This document shows positions 47,201-59,430 of a DNA stretch of 64,000 nucleotides, piece by piece. Made by a program: the position numbers and the translations under genes. This DNA comes from Gamarada debralockiae. Its lineage: Eukaryota > Ascomycota > Leotiomycetes > Helotiales > Hyphodiscaceae. The notes under the pieces are model-generated. The model searched no databases and was not told the DNA's origin. It saw only the letters and a program-made list of their open reading frames with translations. Positions within the stretch are counted from its first letter, which is position 1. Every line of letters begins with the position of its first letter. Location of the stretch: contig NXFV01000141.1 of the NCBI GenBank assembly GCA_002803225.1, positions 1 to 64,000 on the forward strand, given 5' to 3'.

Positions 47201-50200
47201 CTATCACCTCATGCCTATTCTCTGCAGCCCAAGACAGTAGCGTCTGACTATAGCTAGATTTAGTCTCTAGATTAACGCCCTTCTCGAGTAGCAGCTTCAC
47301 TATTGCCTTATGCCCCTTCCCTATAGCCCAAGATAGTGGCGTCCGACCATAGCTGGATTTAGTCTCTAGATTGGCGCCCTTCTCGAGCAGTAGCTTCACT
47401 ATCGCCTCACGCCCCTTCTCTGCGGCCCAAGACAGTGGCGTCCGACCAGAGGTATCCTTAGTCTCCAGATTGGCGCCCTTCTCTAGCAGCAGCTTCACTA
47501 TCGCCTCATGCCCATTCTCTGCAGCCCAAGATAGTGGCGTCTGACCAGAGCTAGATTTAGTCTCCAGATTGGCGCCCTTCTCGAGCAGTAGCTTCACTAT
47601 TACCTTATGCCCCTTCTCTGCAGCCCAAGACAGTGGCGTCCGACCATAGCTGGATTTAGTCTCTAGATTGGCGCCCTTCTCGAGCAGTAGCTTCACTATC
47701 GCCTCATGCCCCTTCTCTGTAGCCCAAGACAGTGGCGTCCGACTATAGCTGGATTTAGTCTCTAGATTAGCGCCCTTCTCGAGTAGTAGCTTCACTATTG
47801 CCTCATGCCCCTTCTCTGCAGCCCAAGACAGTGGCGTCCGACCAGAGGTGTCCTTGGTCTCCAGATTGGCGCCCTTCTCTAGCAGCAGCTTCACTATCGC
47901 CTCGTACCCCCTCGTCACAGCCCACCGTAGTGGTGTCTGACCAAAGGTGTCCTTGGTCTCCAAATCGGCGCCCTTCTCTATTAGCAGCTCCACTATCGCC
48001 TCGCGGCCATTCTCTGCAGCCCATAACAGCGGCGTCTGGCCAAAAGTGTCCTTGGACTCCAGCTCAGGGCCCTTCTCGAGCAGCAGCTCCACCACCGCCT
48101 TATGTCCGTTACGTACAGCCAACAACAGCGGAGTCTGACAAAAAGTGTCCTTGATATTTGGGTCATGTCCCTTTGTGAGTAAGGCTGTCATCGCTTCTCT
48201 TAGTCCAAAGTATGCCGCAAGGTGTAATCCTGTCATTTGTTTTGGTACTCTTTGACTGTAGCCTGAGTAGTCTCTAGAAGCCATCATAGCCTGGCTGGAG
48301 CTGGAGACCTTGGCTTCACTATTAAGAAAATCTACAACCAATGGCTCCACCTCTGCCGAAGCTACACGGGCATGGTGACCCCAGTTTCGAGCGGCATAAT
48401 CAAAGAAATGATATTGCTTTAGCCGAGTTTCGAAAGCCTCGTCCGTCCGACAGTAGCCTTCTGCGAAAATATCGAACGAAAGATAAGTGAGACATCTTAC
48501 GGCGATATGTTTTTGAGCGTCTGGGAAAAGCTCCGAGCTGGTGTACTTAAAATACTCCATGGTGGTCTCGTGAACTACTCGAATTATGTTGCTTCCCTGG
48601 TCGACCGTGACTAATCCCGCGCAGGAAGAAACGATGTCTTCAATATAGTAGAAGCTCTTTTCGTCCAAGCCCGTTGCACCAGGGTGCAGTTGCAAAGCAT
48701 GTTGCAGTTCATTCGTCGTAAGTGTTCGTTCCGCGTAGAATATCCAAGAAAGCACCTTCTTCGGTAGTCTACGGAGCTTGCCATTCGGCTCCCTGATCCG
48801 ATCGATAGTCCTATTGTAAGCTTCGCTCAGTCCCTCTTGCCCACCTCGCATTTTGTCCAATGCACTCTCAATCTCACGCTCCGAGTATTCATCTTTGAGC
48901 GACCCAACGAGAAGTTTAGCAAGAAGGAACCTTGATAAGCGGTTAGTATAATCAGGCTATCGAGAGGTTATAAGTATGTTACTGACATTCCATTAGCTAA
49001 AGTCGAGATATGAGTTTTGATCTTATGCTGCAGCTCGACTTTATCCTGGACAACGTGTCTCAGTTGACGTATCTGGCCTTCCAAATACTGCTCTATGTCT
49101 CCCTTCTGCGCTCGAATCTCAATTGTTTTAAGGGTCGTCATGCCTCCCAATTTTGTCAGAGCTTCTTGCATTATGTGTGGTCGGAAGGTTGCCAGAATTC
49201 GTGCGTTGTTGGATACGTACTGTAGCGCGGATAGTTTTGATAGGAATATCCCGCGAATGTCATCCTTGCACTCATCTAGAGCATCGATAACAATAAAAAC
49301 CAGATGGTATGTTTTAACGACGGAGGCGAGTTCGTTGAATATGTCCTCATATGTAGGTTCTGGTCTACTATGCAGATGATCGTGGTACCATTTCCGAATG
49401 GATTCGGTGATAGTGGGTTTTTGCAGCACCAGTTGTACGAGTAGAGAAGCAAGTAAATCGCGAAGTCCCAGCTCGTTCTGTTCTGAATAGCGACAGTAAA
49501 GAAATCCTATGCCTGTCTTGCCATCAGTACATGCATCGTCACGCCAATAAGCTTTAAAAATGTCGTTAACCACAATAGCAGTCATGGTTGTTTTCCCAGC
49601 TCCAGGAATCCCATGACAGAGCAGAGTCTTCGTGCTTGATTTCTCTTTCCGCCAATCCATGAATTCAGGAGATGCAAGGAACCACAGCCCGGTTCCAACT
49701 TCGTGATCACTAAATGCCGATATCTGTCTTTGTTTATAGTCGATTGGACTAAGCCAGCGATAAAGGCTTTCGCGAAAGTGCGCTATAGTGGATTAGCAAA
49801 TTGTTTTCACTAGAAAGTAACTAATAGGTAAGACATTCTTTCCTCAATAGAGTTGACTACGTTGTTTATGAGAGTCACTTTCTCATCTATTTTAGTAACC
49901 GTTTCAGAGACTACCAAGATTTGGTTACAGTAGTTCTTTACCACTACGAAAAGCTCAAACGAAAAGACTAACTCTTCATTACTTCGGCTGCAGTTGGTGT
50001 TTTATCCACCTGGGCAGGCGGGATGATCTCAAGAAGTTCCTTCGCGTAGGCCGCCGCAGTGGCTGCAGCGTACCTTTGCCACTGGTCGTTCTTGTGTGAA
50101 TCTGCATAGTCACAGATGCCTCTAATAACTAGACAAGGGAAATTATTCATTAGGCCAGCTGCTTCCATCTCGAAACAAATGCATTCCTCTCCAGTCTGTT

Positions 50201-50990
50201 TTAATAACAACTCTCTCTTCACTGCATCCTTAACGAGAGTGTTTCCCGATGCAATGGTGCCGTAATGGACCTCTGGTTGAGTCGAGATCCGCTCAGAGCG
50301 CGTTGTCGGTCGCTCGGATTCGCAGCCGCGGGAGTCGTCGCCCTGGACGGGGTGATCCGCTGCATCAAACAACTGATCATTTTCGTAGCCTTGATGGACA
50401 TAGCCAGGTTTTCCAGGCTTCGATTCGGCCATCTGCGGATAACGCTTCAACATTTCCCTTAGGAATTGGGGCACTTTAGACGGTTCAAGCTCATGCTCTG
50501 CCTGAAGGCTGGAGAGTGCTTTGAGAAGAGCCTCAGGGGGCATGTTTAGAATGCCTTTGCGCTCAAGCTGATTCCCCTCCTTCGCCTTGACAAGGTCATA
50601 CTGAACGACCCCACCGCTTGTTCCATCAGGCTGACTAACGACGATGTCGCCTAGCCGAATGTCGTAACCTTTCTTTGGCTTAGGGATTCCGGCTCCAATA
50701 CCAACCATAAGACCGAAGCGGATCTCAGGAAAAGACGACAGCATAGTCGATGCAGTAGTTGCTGCAGGTGTAATTCCATACACTCCGGCAGGAAGCGACG
50801 CAATTACTACGTTATGTTCATTTATGCGGCCCCAGGAGTAAGAGTTCTTATCGGTATGAGGCTGCGCGAAGTCGAGAGGTTTTTCGTGCCTTTCGTCGAG
50901 CATCGCGATCGCCGCTGCTCGTTCGAGCGGAAGAGCGGTGATCCATCCGATAGTATACAGGTCACGACTTTCTAAGCTCGGAGAAGTCAT
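47184..50990 (-). CDS. NLR-type receptor: PNP-like, NACHT, ankyrin repeats
   Basis: Exons 50990-49973, 49910-49835, 49766-48987 and 48930-47184 give about 1206 residues. The N-terminal purine nucleoside phosphorylase-like domain (residues 1-~330) has GWITALPLERAAAIAMLDE, GLMVGIGAGIPK and ECICFEMEAAGLMNNFPCLV. A linker with LYRWLSPIDYKQRQISAFSD and GTGLWFLASPEF leads to the NACHT domain: Walker A GIPGAGKTT (417-425) and Walker B LVFIVIDALDEC (to 531). From residue ~857 there are ten full 33-residue ankyrin repeats plus a partial one, several nearly identical. These STAND proteins control allorecognition and cell death in fungi. The last codons and stop lie inside an inserted solo LTR. The intron before the NACHT linker is the least certain junction. 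Confidence 0.88.
47187..48233 (-). repeat. Ankyrin-coding tandem array, 99-bp units
   Basis: Ten 99-bp units plus a partial one. The six or so central units encode TPLSWAAEKGHEAIVKLLLE and KGANLETK with only a few changes per unit, also at synonymous positions, whereas the first three units are clearly divergent. Confidence 0.9.
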
Positions 50991-52039
50991 GGCAAATATT
51001 AGGTGAAGTATAGCGGGATGAATCGGCTACTAAATTTAGCAGCTCATAACCCACGTCGTTGTTCTAGAATTGTATGACCTGAATGAAACCTGGTAGTCTC
51101 CTCGTCGCAAGCTAAGCAAATAGCTATGCAACTTCGGCTAAGACGGGGTGCGGGGTAAGTCTTAGTTGATAGATGAAAATTTGACAAGGGAGAAATGAAG
51201 GCGAGTGATGACCACCAGTGGGTGCACTAGTTGCATTTCATATCGGAATAGTACTTCAAACTCGATATATGAATTAACAAGTAAGTTAAATCAATTTATA
51301 GATTTTAAAATATCTAGATTTCATGTGCTATTGTAGAGTTATTAAAGCATCAAAATAGACATTAGAATTTCACACTAAAATTCGCGAATATTTACTCTTC
51401 TTTTACTTTAGCTTTTTATAACTGTTTATAAACAAGCCATACTCAAATTTTGGAAGCGAAAAATCAGATCCAATGCTCTTCTTATTATAGATCTCAAAGA
51501 ATAGACAAATTAACTTAAAGATTGATTTGTTATTAATTTATGAATTCAACGAGTTTTGGTGTAGTTTTCGCTTATTATGTACCAGTGTCCCACGAATTAG
51601 TGCACCCACTGGTGGACGAAAAACGATGATTGCGTGCTAGATCTCGGAGCGAGGTACATCGGAATATTACCCTTGCAGTGCGCCTTACTGAAAACGGCAA
51701 AGCTGCACGCAAGGATTAATTCAGAAAAGTGGGGCCTACTTATAAGAGACTGTTTCGGGGGAAGCCGGTTTCGAAGTTTACTAGCAACAGCGGCGTTAAT
51801 TGAGACGAATGTGAAGAATTCCTGAGCAGTCAGGAGGCCAAAATGGCTGGTGCAGATTTTGAGCGAGGAGCTACTCTAGGTATCCTTGTGCGGTACAGGG
51901 AATTTCCTCGTTTTTATTGGTCGAGGTTTGCAGAATGACGTGCTGGTGGAGGCTGTGCTGATCATGACCATACAACAAGAATATCAACCGGCACAACTGT
52001 AATTCAACCTCCCAAAACTATCCTCAGATTCCTGGTACA
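50991..52039. promoter_or_regulatory. Shared upstream region of the NLR and G-alpha-like genes
   Basis: About 1.05 kb between two divergent start codons (50990 and 52040). It contains the TIR element. No other motif assigned. Confidence 0.45.
51212..51615. mobile_element. MITE-like element with perfect 18-bp terminal inverted repeats
   Basis: CCACCAGTGGGTGCACTA at 51212-51229 is found exactly inverted at 51598-51615. The 404-bp span is AT-rich inside and has no coding frame. No clear target duplication is seen at the ends. It lies between the divergent NLR and G-alpha-like genes. Confidence 0.8.
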
Positions 52040-53907
52040 ATGGCAGATCCCATATTGACCATCGGAACTGCTGGTTCTGTCGCAAACATCATTGATGTCC
52101 TGGCCAAAACTATCAGTACCTTGCGTGAGCTGCACAACCAATGGAAACAAGCCGATTTCACCTTGGTCAATCTCATTGCCCAGCTTACCGCTCTTAGGGC
52201 CGGATTAAATAAGAATCAGGAGTGGATGGATACCGATATGGTCGAAATGCATCACCGGCTGGTTATGGATTTGGAGGTTTCTATATCCTGTTGCAGGATG
52301 CTTATTATCAAACTTCAACCTTATGTCTCAGAACTCCATCAGAACGCTGGTAATGCGCTTGATTTTGAGAGTAAGATGAAACTCTTAGTTAAGAATGGCA
52401 CATTGGGGAAACTACAGAAGATGGTTGAGCGCCAGACTATTGCTTTGACTCTTCTCCATACTGCATGCAATAGGTGAGGGAAAATATTTGGGTTTGCTAG
52501 ACGAAGCTGACGACTCGCAGTAAATCTATTTCTGAGCAAAAGATCCTGCTTGAACAAACAGCTTCCCGCAAGAGTTTCCGACGAGTCAGGGACGATTCTT
52601 CAGCTCTATATGTTCAATACGACACTTTCTCCTTGCGTAGTCGATGGAAGCGTATCATATCCAATATGTCCAAGATTTCCAAGATGTTCGACTTTGACCG
52701 TGAACTCTTCATCTCGAAGGTCAGTGAAAGAGCACTACAAATCCCTTGAAGGATACTGTGGAAAACCTACGCTGACTACAGCCTCAAATCAAGCGACCTC
52801 TTGCGGTGCCTACCAAGAATCAGATAATGAGATCCCAAATGATTGACAGAAATATTGAGGAAGAATCTCGCAGACTAAGCAGGGAACTTAAAGTCTTGGT
52901 TCTTGGAGATCCCGAATGTGGGCGCACAGTTGTGAACCAAGTAGAGGTCATCTACCAGAACGGCTACACGATCGACGGGCTTGCCCTGTATGGGCTCACT
53001 GTTAAGAAGAATATATTAGAGATCATGAAGATTATGGTGTCAATTGTTGGGAGGGTAGGCACCGAGTTGGACGAGACAACAAAGACCTATGCAGAGCTAC
53101 TATCCGAAGAGATTCAGAAAAGTCAGCCTAGCGCTGCAAATATCATTCTCACTGCGGCAACTGCTAAAGCGGTCCACGGATTGTGGGCAAGTGAGCAATT
53201 TCGGTCAATATTATCTGAGTGTACAGACATTTGTATTCCCGACTCTGCTATTTAGTACGTTCGATCCTCGCTTCTCAAGTGCCTGCTTATTAACCAGTTG
53301 AAACAGTTTCATCGAGGAAGTCCATCGAATTGCACGAGAAGACTACATACCAACCGAGTCCGATATCCTCAGGGCAACAACTACAACGACAGGGATTTTT
53401 GAAGCGCGATTCACTATGGGTTCTTTCCTTTTCCATATATTCGACATGGCCGGGCAACGTTCAGAGCAGATAAAGTGGATACATTCGTTTGAAAACGTAA
53501 ATGCCATCATATTCTGTGTTGACGTTGCCTGCTATGATCAGGTGCTTCTCGAGAGTCCGGATCAAAAGAGCATAATGAAGAGTTTAGTCCATTTCGACTC
53601 GGTGGTTAATTCCCGATGGTCTGTGCGTACTAAAATAAACCTATTCTTCTGCAATGTTGGACTCTTCCGACACAAGCTGGGCCATTCTCCATTAAGCAAC
53701 TATTTTCCAGATTATAGTGGTGGGAATGATGCCATTAGAGCCTTGAAGTATATCCGTTCGCGCTTCATTCAGGTCAGCCGAGCACGCTTAGACATATATG
53801 CGCATGTTGTTAATCTTTCGGATACCTCAAACCTTCAACTCATGTTCGCGGTTATCAAGGAGATCATCCTGGGGGATTCACAATGGCAGCGATTCTCGAT
53901 CACATAG
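52040..53907 (+). CDS. STAND-type N-terminal domain fused to degenerate G-alpha GTPase
   Basis: Exons 52040-52473, 52521-52719, 52782-53254 and 53307-53907 give 568 residues with consistent phases. Residues 1-~210 form a helical domain starting MADPILTIGTAGSVANIIDV, of the kind that opens many fungal STAND proteins. The G-alpha part begins at QMIDRNIEEESRRLSRELKV. G1 is GDPECGRT (Lys replaced by Arg); switch I is LRATTTTTGI; G3 is DMAGQRSEQIKWIHSFE, with Gly changed to Ala but Gln kept; the NKxD position reads FFCNVGLF; the TCAT position reads NLSD. Several nucleotide contacts are therefore missing, suggesting a pseudo-GTPase. The usual N-terminal lipidation site of G-alpha is replaced by the fused domain. 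Signalling in non-self recognition is inference from architecture and neighbour. Confidence 0.85.
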
Positions 53908-56900
53908 CAGGGGATACAGTTACTTTCTTCAAGTTCTCCACTTGGAAAGTGTGCAGACAACGAACTATGCAGGTAGTACCGATGACAAGAGGAGAAATAA
54001 CAACGAAAGAAAGAGCGACGGCAAGAAAATGAAAATGCAAATGCGCTGTCTCTGAGGGCCGGCTTACTGTAGTTTCTTACCTTCCTCGACCACTCTTCTG
54101 GCAGACAAGTATCCATCGCTGGGGCGCCTGTCATACCTCATGGCCAATCTTTGCCGAAACACCTGTCTTTATTTCAGAACGCTGAGAGCCGGATTCTTTC
54201 GAATGTTGTAAAAGGATGTAGTGTGATCGAATGTTAGAGCGAGGCGTTAATTTGTGCTGTGCGGGGAAAAGGATTCTGAGATTCTTCAAAGTCAACCCTT
54301 TGCACCCACTTGTGCTGAATCGTTAAACACATACTTTCTTGGGCTCTGTCACGTCAGCTTTAGTGTCTTGCGCCAAGATCTTAGAGCCAGAGAGATTATT
54401 GAACATGTGTGTGCGTTCAATCGCTGACCTGAAGGCTCAAACAGAAGAGCATTGTCTGATATTGTGAACGGTTTCGTCAATTTTGACTGAAAGTGGTAAT
54501 TTGGAGACTTCTGGGTCGAGAAAGGACCACCAGGTTTTAAAGAAAATATAAATGGCCAAGAGGCCACCTTGTCCTATAATCATCCAAGTTTATCGAGAAC
54601 GGGAAGGTGGATTGTGGTGTGTTTGGAGCTAGAGCAGTTATGCTTGGGTAGAGGGTTCTTCTGGAAGCCGAATAGATCGGAACCCGACGGTCGTTGCGAG
54701 CCGTTGAATATGCCGAAGCCGGTTAGAAGTAGACCGAAGAAGTGCTATTGACGGAAGAAACGGCAATGAGAGTAGAAAAGCTGACAAGAATTGGAGCAAC
54801 GACGAGAAAGGTGAAGAAGAGGATTGGGAAGGATCAGCCAAGCTCTGAAGCCGGAGCAAATGGCTAGAATCCAAAGGTTCAACTTCAATCTAGTCTTGGC
54901 CAGTAGGAATAGAACCGGAAGATATTATACAGGCTTCTGTCGAGCGGGAACTTGTTACTCTGCTCTTCAATGGTGAGGTTACACCGACTTTCCTTCTGCA
55001 ACTATAATAAATACTGATTTGGCTCGAATTAAGCTATGAGGTCGATTTGCGGAAAAATTTCTTTTTCATGTGGAAGTCGACAACGATCACTCGCATTGGG
55101 GAGGAAGTCCCGCGCGAACCGCAGCTTCCATCCAAGCAAAACTTGGGCAATGAAAGTGAGGATCCCTAATGTGAACCATAGCGAGGATGTTGCCCTTCTT
55201 CATCACTGGATGGATTCAAGTGTTCGACCCTGCTCAGCTTGACGTGCCGGCAGAAGATTCCCACCCTTTAAGACGGGTTTTGCCTCCACAGATCTAACAC
55301 ATACCTGCACAACCAAGCCAGTCCCAGATAACACATGCAGTAAGTCTTTACTCCAACCCCAAAATAGTAAACAGACTTTACCTATCCACACCCAAAATCA
55401 TGCCACATGGCGTTGGGTGAGGTCGAACATGCCTTTCCAGCAAGGCGTCGCGCAAGACGAAAAGATCAATTACAACGATCACCCTACAGCCTTCCCGAAA
55501 GGCTACCATTCACAAAAACTTTTCCTGCCCTAATCTGCGTCCAACCATTTTCTTGAAACCTTCAAAAAGTGCAGAGGAAACCCATGAAACAAACCCGGCA
55601 GCCAAAAGACCTGCAGATCATTTATGGGGATACTATTGCTACTATCACACCCACTCAAGTTTGACGATTCGTGGAGTTTTTGAGAAATAAGATTGAAGGA
55701 CGCCACAAATTTGGTCGGAACTTGGTGCTCAGCATGAAAGGAATTTGAAGGTGAGCAAGAAGAGTGCCAGGAAAAAATGCATGTGAGGGATAGCGTTGTG
55801 GGCAAGGAAATAATCAGCACAGGAGTCATAGCTTTGCTATCAGAAATGTGTGCGGTGCACAGCCAGGGTAGGGTTATCGCCTCAAGAGATGTGATCTTGG
55901 AATTTTTTGAAATACACAGAGTGAACGACACAAAAACCGAAGATGAGGGAAGGAACGATGGAAGGACTCCAGGCATAGCGAATAGCTACGAAGAACGCGG
56001 CCAGAGGGTACGCGGCAGCGAAAGGCAAAATCAGAAGAGGCAAACGACGATATTCAAACCACGAAATTCACGCAACCGAATGGCCTGAGGAAATAATAGC
56101 CTTGTCTTGCATTCGCCTGCTTTACTTCTCTTCCTAAGCAACGATATCGCGAAAACAATCCGAATCGCATCATCACTCGACGACGGCGAATCTGCATCAT
56201 TCCGTCACGACAAATCAAACATACAAATCACATCAGATGAAATCAAATCAACGCAAAACACCAACACCGAGTCACCAACTTCTCTTACATCTCGGCGTCT
56301 CGCTCACAGCAAATGGCTATCTCCTTCGCACACTACAGCAGACCGTCATCGCAGATCAACGCTCAGGCAATTTGAGCCTTCCGTCAAAATTCGGCACGAG
56401 GTCCGACGGCCTGACCAGTCACAACCCCAACTCACTCACAAATGGAGTAGGGGATGACACTGAAAACCAAACGATCCTTCTCCAGCCCCAGCATCATCAA
56501 TTCAGATCACGAGTTGGATCAAGATCCAACACCGCTGCGCGATGTCAACGGACACGGGCTGTGCGTTCTACCTTTGCTGCCGCAATAGACGGGGTATGGA
56601 CGGTGAATCCCTTCCCATCTCATCCCATCCCATCGCCATGGCAAGCCGACCCTTCAAGCCCACATCGTATTTGGCATCGTAGCCTACGAAGTGAAGTACT
56701 CGTCCTTTACCCGTTCCTCCTCTGCGTCCTCAATCGAATCCACCAACTCAGAGGATTCCTTCATCGCGACTTTGCGACACCTTACAACTGCCGACAACGC
56801 GTCGGGTTGGGAGAGAGATTCGACTGGAAGTTTGGGTTCTACTGGTGGCGCTTCTCCACGGTGCCACACTCCTGGTAAGCATCGTAGGTGCATTGTCGTG

Positions 56901-57633
56901 ACGGGAATGGCGCTACACTACCCCACCACATACGCCAACCTTTTGGCTAATTTCTATCTTGCAATGAATAGTTACCGGTTCGTCTCTACCACATCAAGCA
57001 ATTGATGATACACCTGGCCGAAAGAGAAGTCAACCCATTGCGATTGAACTTACATCGCGAAATCAACCAGTTTATACGCAGTTGTCGGCGAGAGGAGATT
57101 TGCCTGGGCAGTTACACGATTCTAAGGTCACGATGCATTTATTGTTTACCACGGAGAGGAGGCTTGCATATGCACTAGTGCCTTGTGGGGTTAAATAAGT
57201 ACTGACGATTGATGCAGAGGATACTTCCCATTTCATGAAAATTTACTACAGTCATACAAATCTCATCCATTCTCGAAGAACCATCACGAAGGCGACAACG
57301 GCCAAAAATCAACATCAAAACCGTTATCACCATCCAACATGCCGAACGCTTCATCAACGATGGCCTCCCCTTCGGAGCCCCGCATCAACCATACCCGAAG
57401 TTTTCTATGGGTAAGTACTATCCTGCGAACTACAAAGCACCTACCAAAGCCACACCGACAGCGAAAACTTAATTTGAGGGTCCCATTTCTGCTTTCATTT
57501 TGCTTCTCTTGTCATTTTCTTCCCCTTGGGACGAAAGTTGTACGTATCTTAATCCAGTCCCACACCGCCAGCGAGATGAATATGCCACTTGCTGACGATC
57601 TTGCAGCCTTATACACATTGCGCACTCTCCTGA
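53908..57633. other. Long region without an intact gene
   Basis: No supported CDS. A Ser-rich frame at 56691-56880 (KYSSFTRSSSASSIESTNSE...) and a short frame from 56454 (MTLKTKRSFSSPSIIN) may be 5' exons of the zinc-finger relic downstream, but stops lie between them. The rest shows nothing recognisable. Confidence 0.4.
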
Positions 57634-58561
57634 GTGGAGAACTTCTCCGCTCGCCACCCTATTCAGCGAGAATGTTACAGTGATCAAGTTCAATCAAGTA
57701 ACCTCGAAACAAATCTCTTTCCCTCTAGTTTTGAAGATCTCTGTCGCTCGGGACCGGCAGAATCTCCTAGCTGGGATGGAGCGTCTTTTGGGTGGCTTGA
57801 AAGTCTCGACCACTACGGGCTGGAATCGTGGGATTCCGGTGCCGAGGAAGACGGTTTTGGTGGATGGAACAGAGAAGATTGGGATAAGACGCTGTTTGAA
57901 GGCTGGGATGCAGCGCAACCGGCACGGAACGCAATGGACATGGAGGAATTGGGGGCAGCAGAGTCAGATGAGCGTGACACGACGACGATCCGAGGTTGGG
58001 GCGCATTGGAATTGGAAATATCGGAGGAAGAAGAAGAAAGACTAGCGATAGGCGAGCCTCCCCGCCTCACCTTTGATTTCACTACGCTATCATCGACTTC
58101 AACAAAACACGGCAGTACATCTCTAGGACCAAAGGACGCCCGGAGGAACGAGGTAGTGATAAGCTTGCCGAAGACACCTTCAGCAGACCAGTGGCTATGC
58201 GAACACCCAAACTGTGGTTGAGCATTCACAGATTATCACAAACTCAAGTATGTTAACTCTGAAAGATGAGTTTTCGTTATCGTTGCGATTTCTAGTGCAT
58301 TCGCTGACTCTATGAAGGCGACACAAGCAATACCCATATCAAGCCACACAAATGCGTCGAACCGTCCTGCGCTTCTCATCAAGTTGCTTCTCACTGAAGA
58401 AAGACCTCATCCGACATCAAACCAAGCACAATGGCCACCGTTTCTACTGCCAGCATGCTGGATGTAAGCATGCTGGATGTAGGAATGCTCTAGGCGGTGC
58501 TGGAGGGGGCTTCACTCGGAAGGATAATTTGAAGAGACACATCAATACGCAACATCCTTAG
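57634..58561 (+). pseudogene. C2H2 zinc-finger protein, disrupted
   Basis: An acidic, Trp-rich region (SWDGASFGWLESLDHYGLES, FGGWNREDWDKTLFEGWDAA) leads to finger 1, WLCEHPNCG-stop-AFTDYHKL; the TGA at 58219-58221 sits where CGA (Arg) is expected. After an intron (GTATGT donor, GAAG acceptor) comes KRHKQ, then a frame change: IKPHKCVEPSCA is in one frame, and FSLKKDLIRHQTKHNGHRFY CQHAGC in another. The last finger ends GGFTRKDNLKRHINTQHP. So the gene has at least one nonsense and one frameshift lesion. The 5' limit is uncertain. It was probably a sequence-specific transcription factor. Confidence 0.7.
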
Positions 58562-59430
58562 GTGGAATTAGAAGTTGGTGGCAACTGGCTTTGCCATCGT
58601 TTGACAAGCCAATCTGTTAGAGACCTAAACCACCAATAACTAAACCAAGATGGCATTTGCATGCCCTCGCTATGATTTTTTCGCGGAAGATAGTCCTAAC
58701 TCAAGAGTCGGCCGAGAAATCACTCCTTCTTCCCCCTCTTTATCAAGCGGATGAAGGACCGATCACAATTTTCCGAAGCGTCGACTTCAAAAAGTTACTA
58801 ATTCAATTGGTTGGGCTTTAAGTAAACACTTCGGGGGAAAGCCAGCGAAAACGCGGGGAATGCGGGGAAGGGGAAGGGATTATTAAGGAGGGGAAGAAGG
58901 AGCCGGCGCGGGCCGGATCCAAGCTTTAAACAGCGTTTCAGATGAGGTGCAATTAACAAGAGAAGGTCATGTGAACTAAATTAATCAAATACTTAGAACC
59001 TAACCAAAACGAGGAGTGCTTAATGTGGGAAAAGAAGAGAAAGCCATCTCGGGATATCCCGATTCGGAGAGTCTCATTGGTGTATTAACTAACACAAAAA
59101 TAGTGTTACGAATTCCAAGGGAAAGTCGTAAGAATTAACTGATTGGTAAAATGTTACTGCTGAAGGGTTTTTGATCGAGAATAGAATACTTTTACTTACT
59201 ATGGACAACTTGAGGAATTTCTCTTCATCTGGCCATTCGGCCCGCAGCGGACCGCCTAGATTCACCCAAGATAGATGAGCCTGTTTCCATGCAATCAAAG
59301 AATTTAATAAATATCGGTGTAAAATCTCCAGTGTTTTGAGTTTCGGCCCACATCTCGCGGTCACAACTTCTTGCTGTCTCTAACTACACAATTTCTCATA
59401 AATCCTCCTAGGGTGAGACATAGTACAGCC
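58562..59430. promoter_or_regulatory. Upstream region of the GH5 gene with two GCGGGG sites
   Basis: Tandem GCGGGG motifs at 58853-58858 and 58862-58867, in a purine-rich stretch, fit the SYGGRG consensus of the carbon-catabolite repressor CreA. They lie about 570 bp before the GH5 start. Repression by glucose is a plausible inference. Confidence 0.4.

Noticed and set aside
47204..48233. CRISPR-like or satellite reading of the 99-bp repeats
   Set aside because: They are in-frame ankyrin codons.
55530..55976. 148-codon minus-strand frame
   Set aside because: No domain, signal or exon partner; Ser/Leu-rich random composition.
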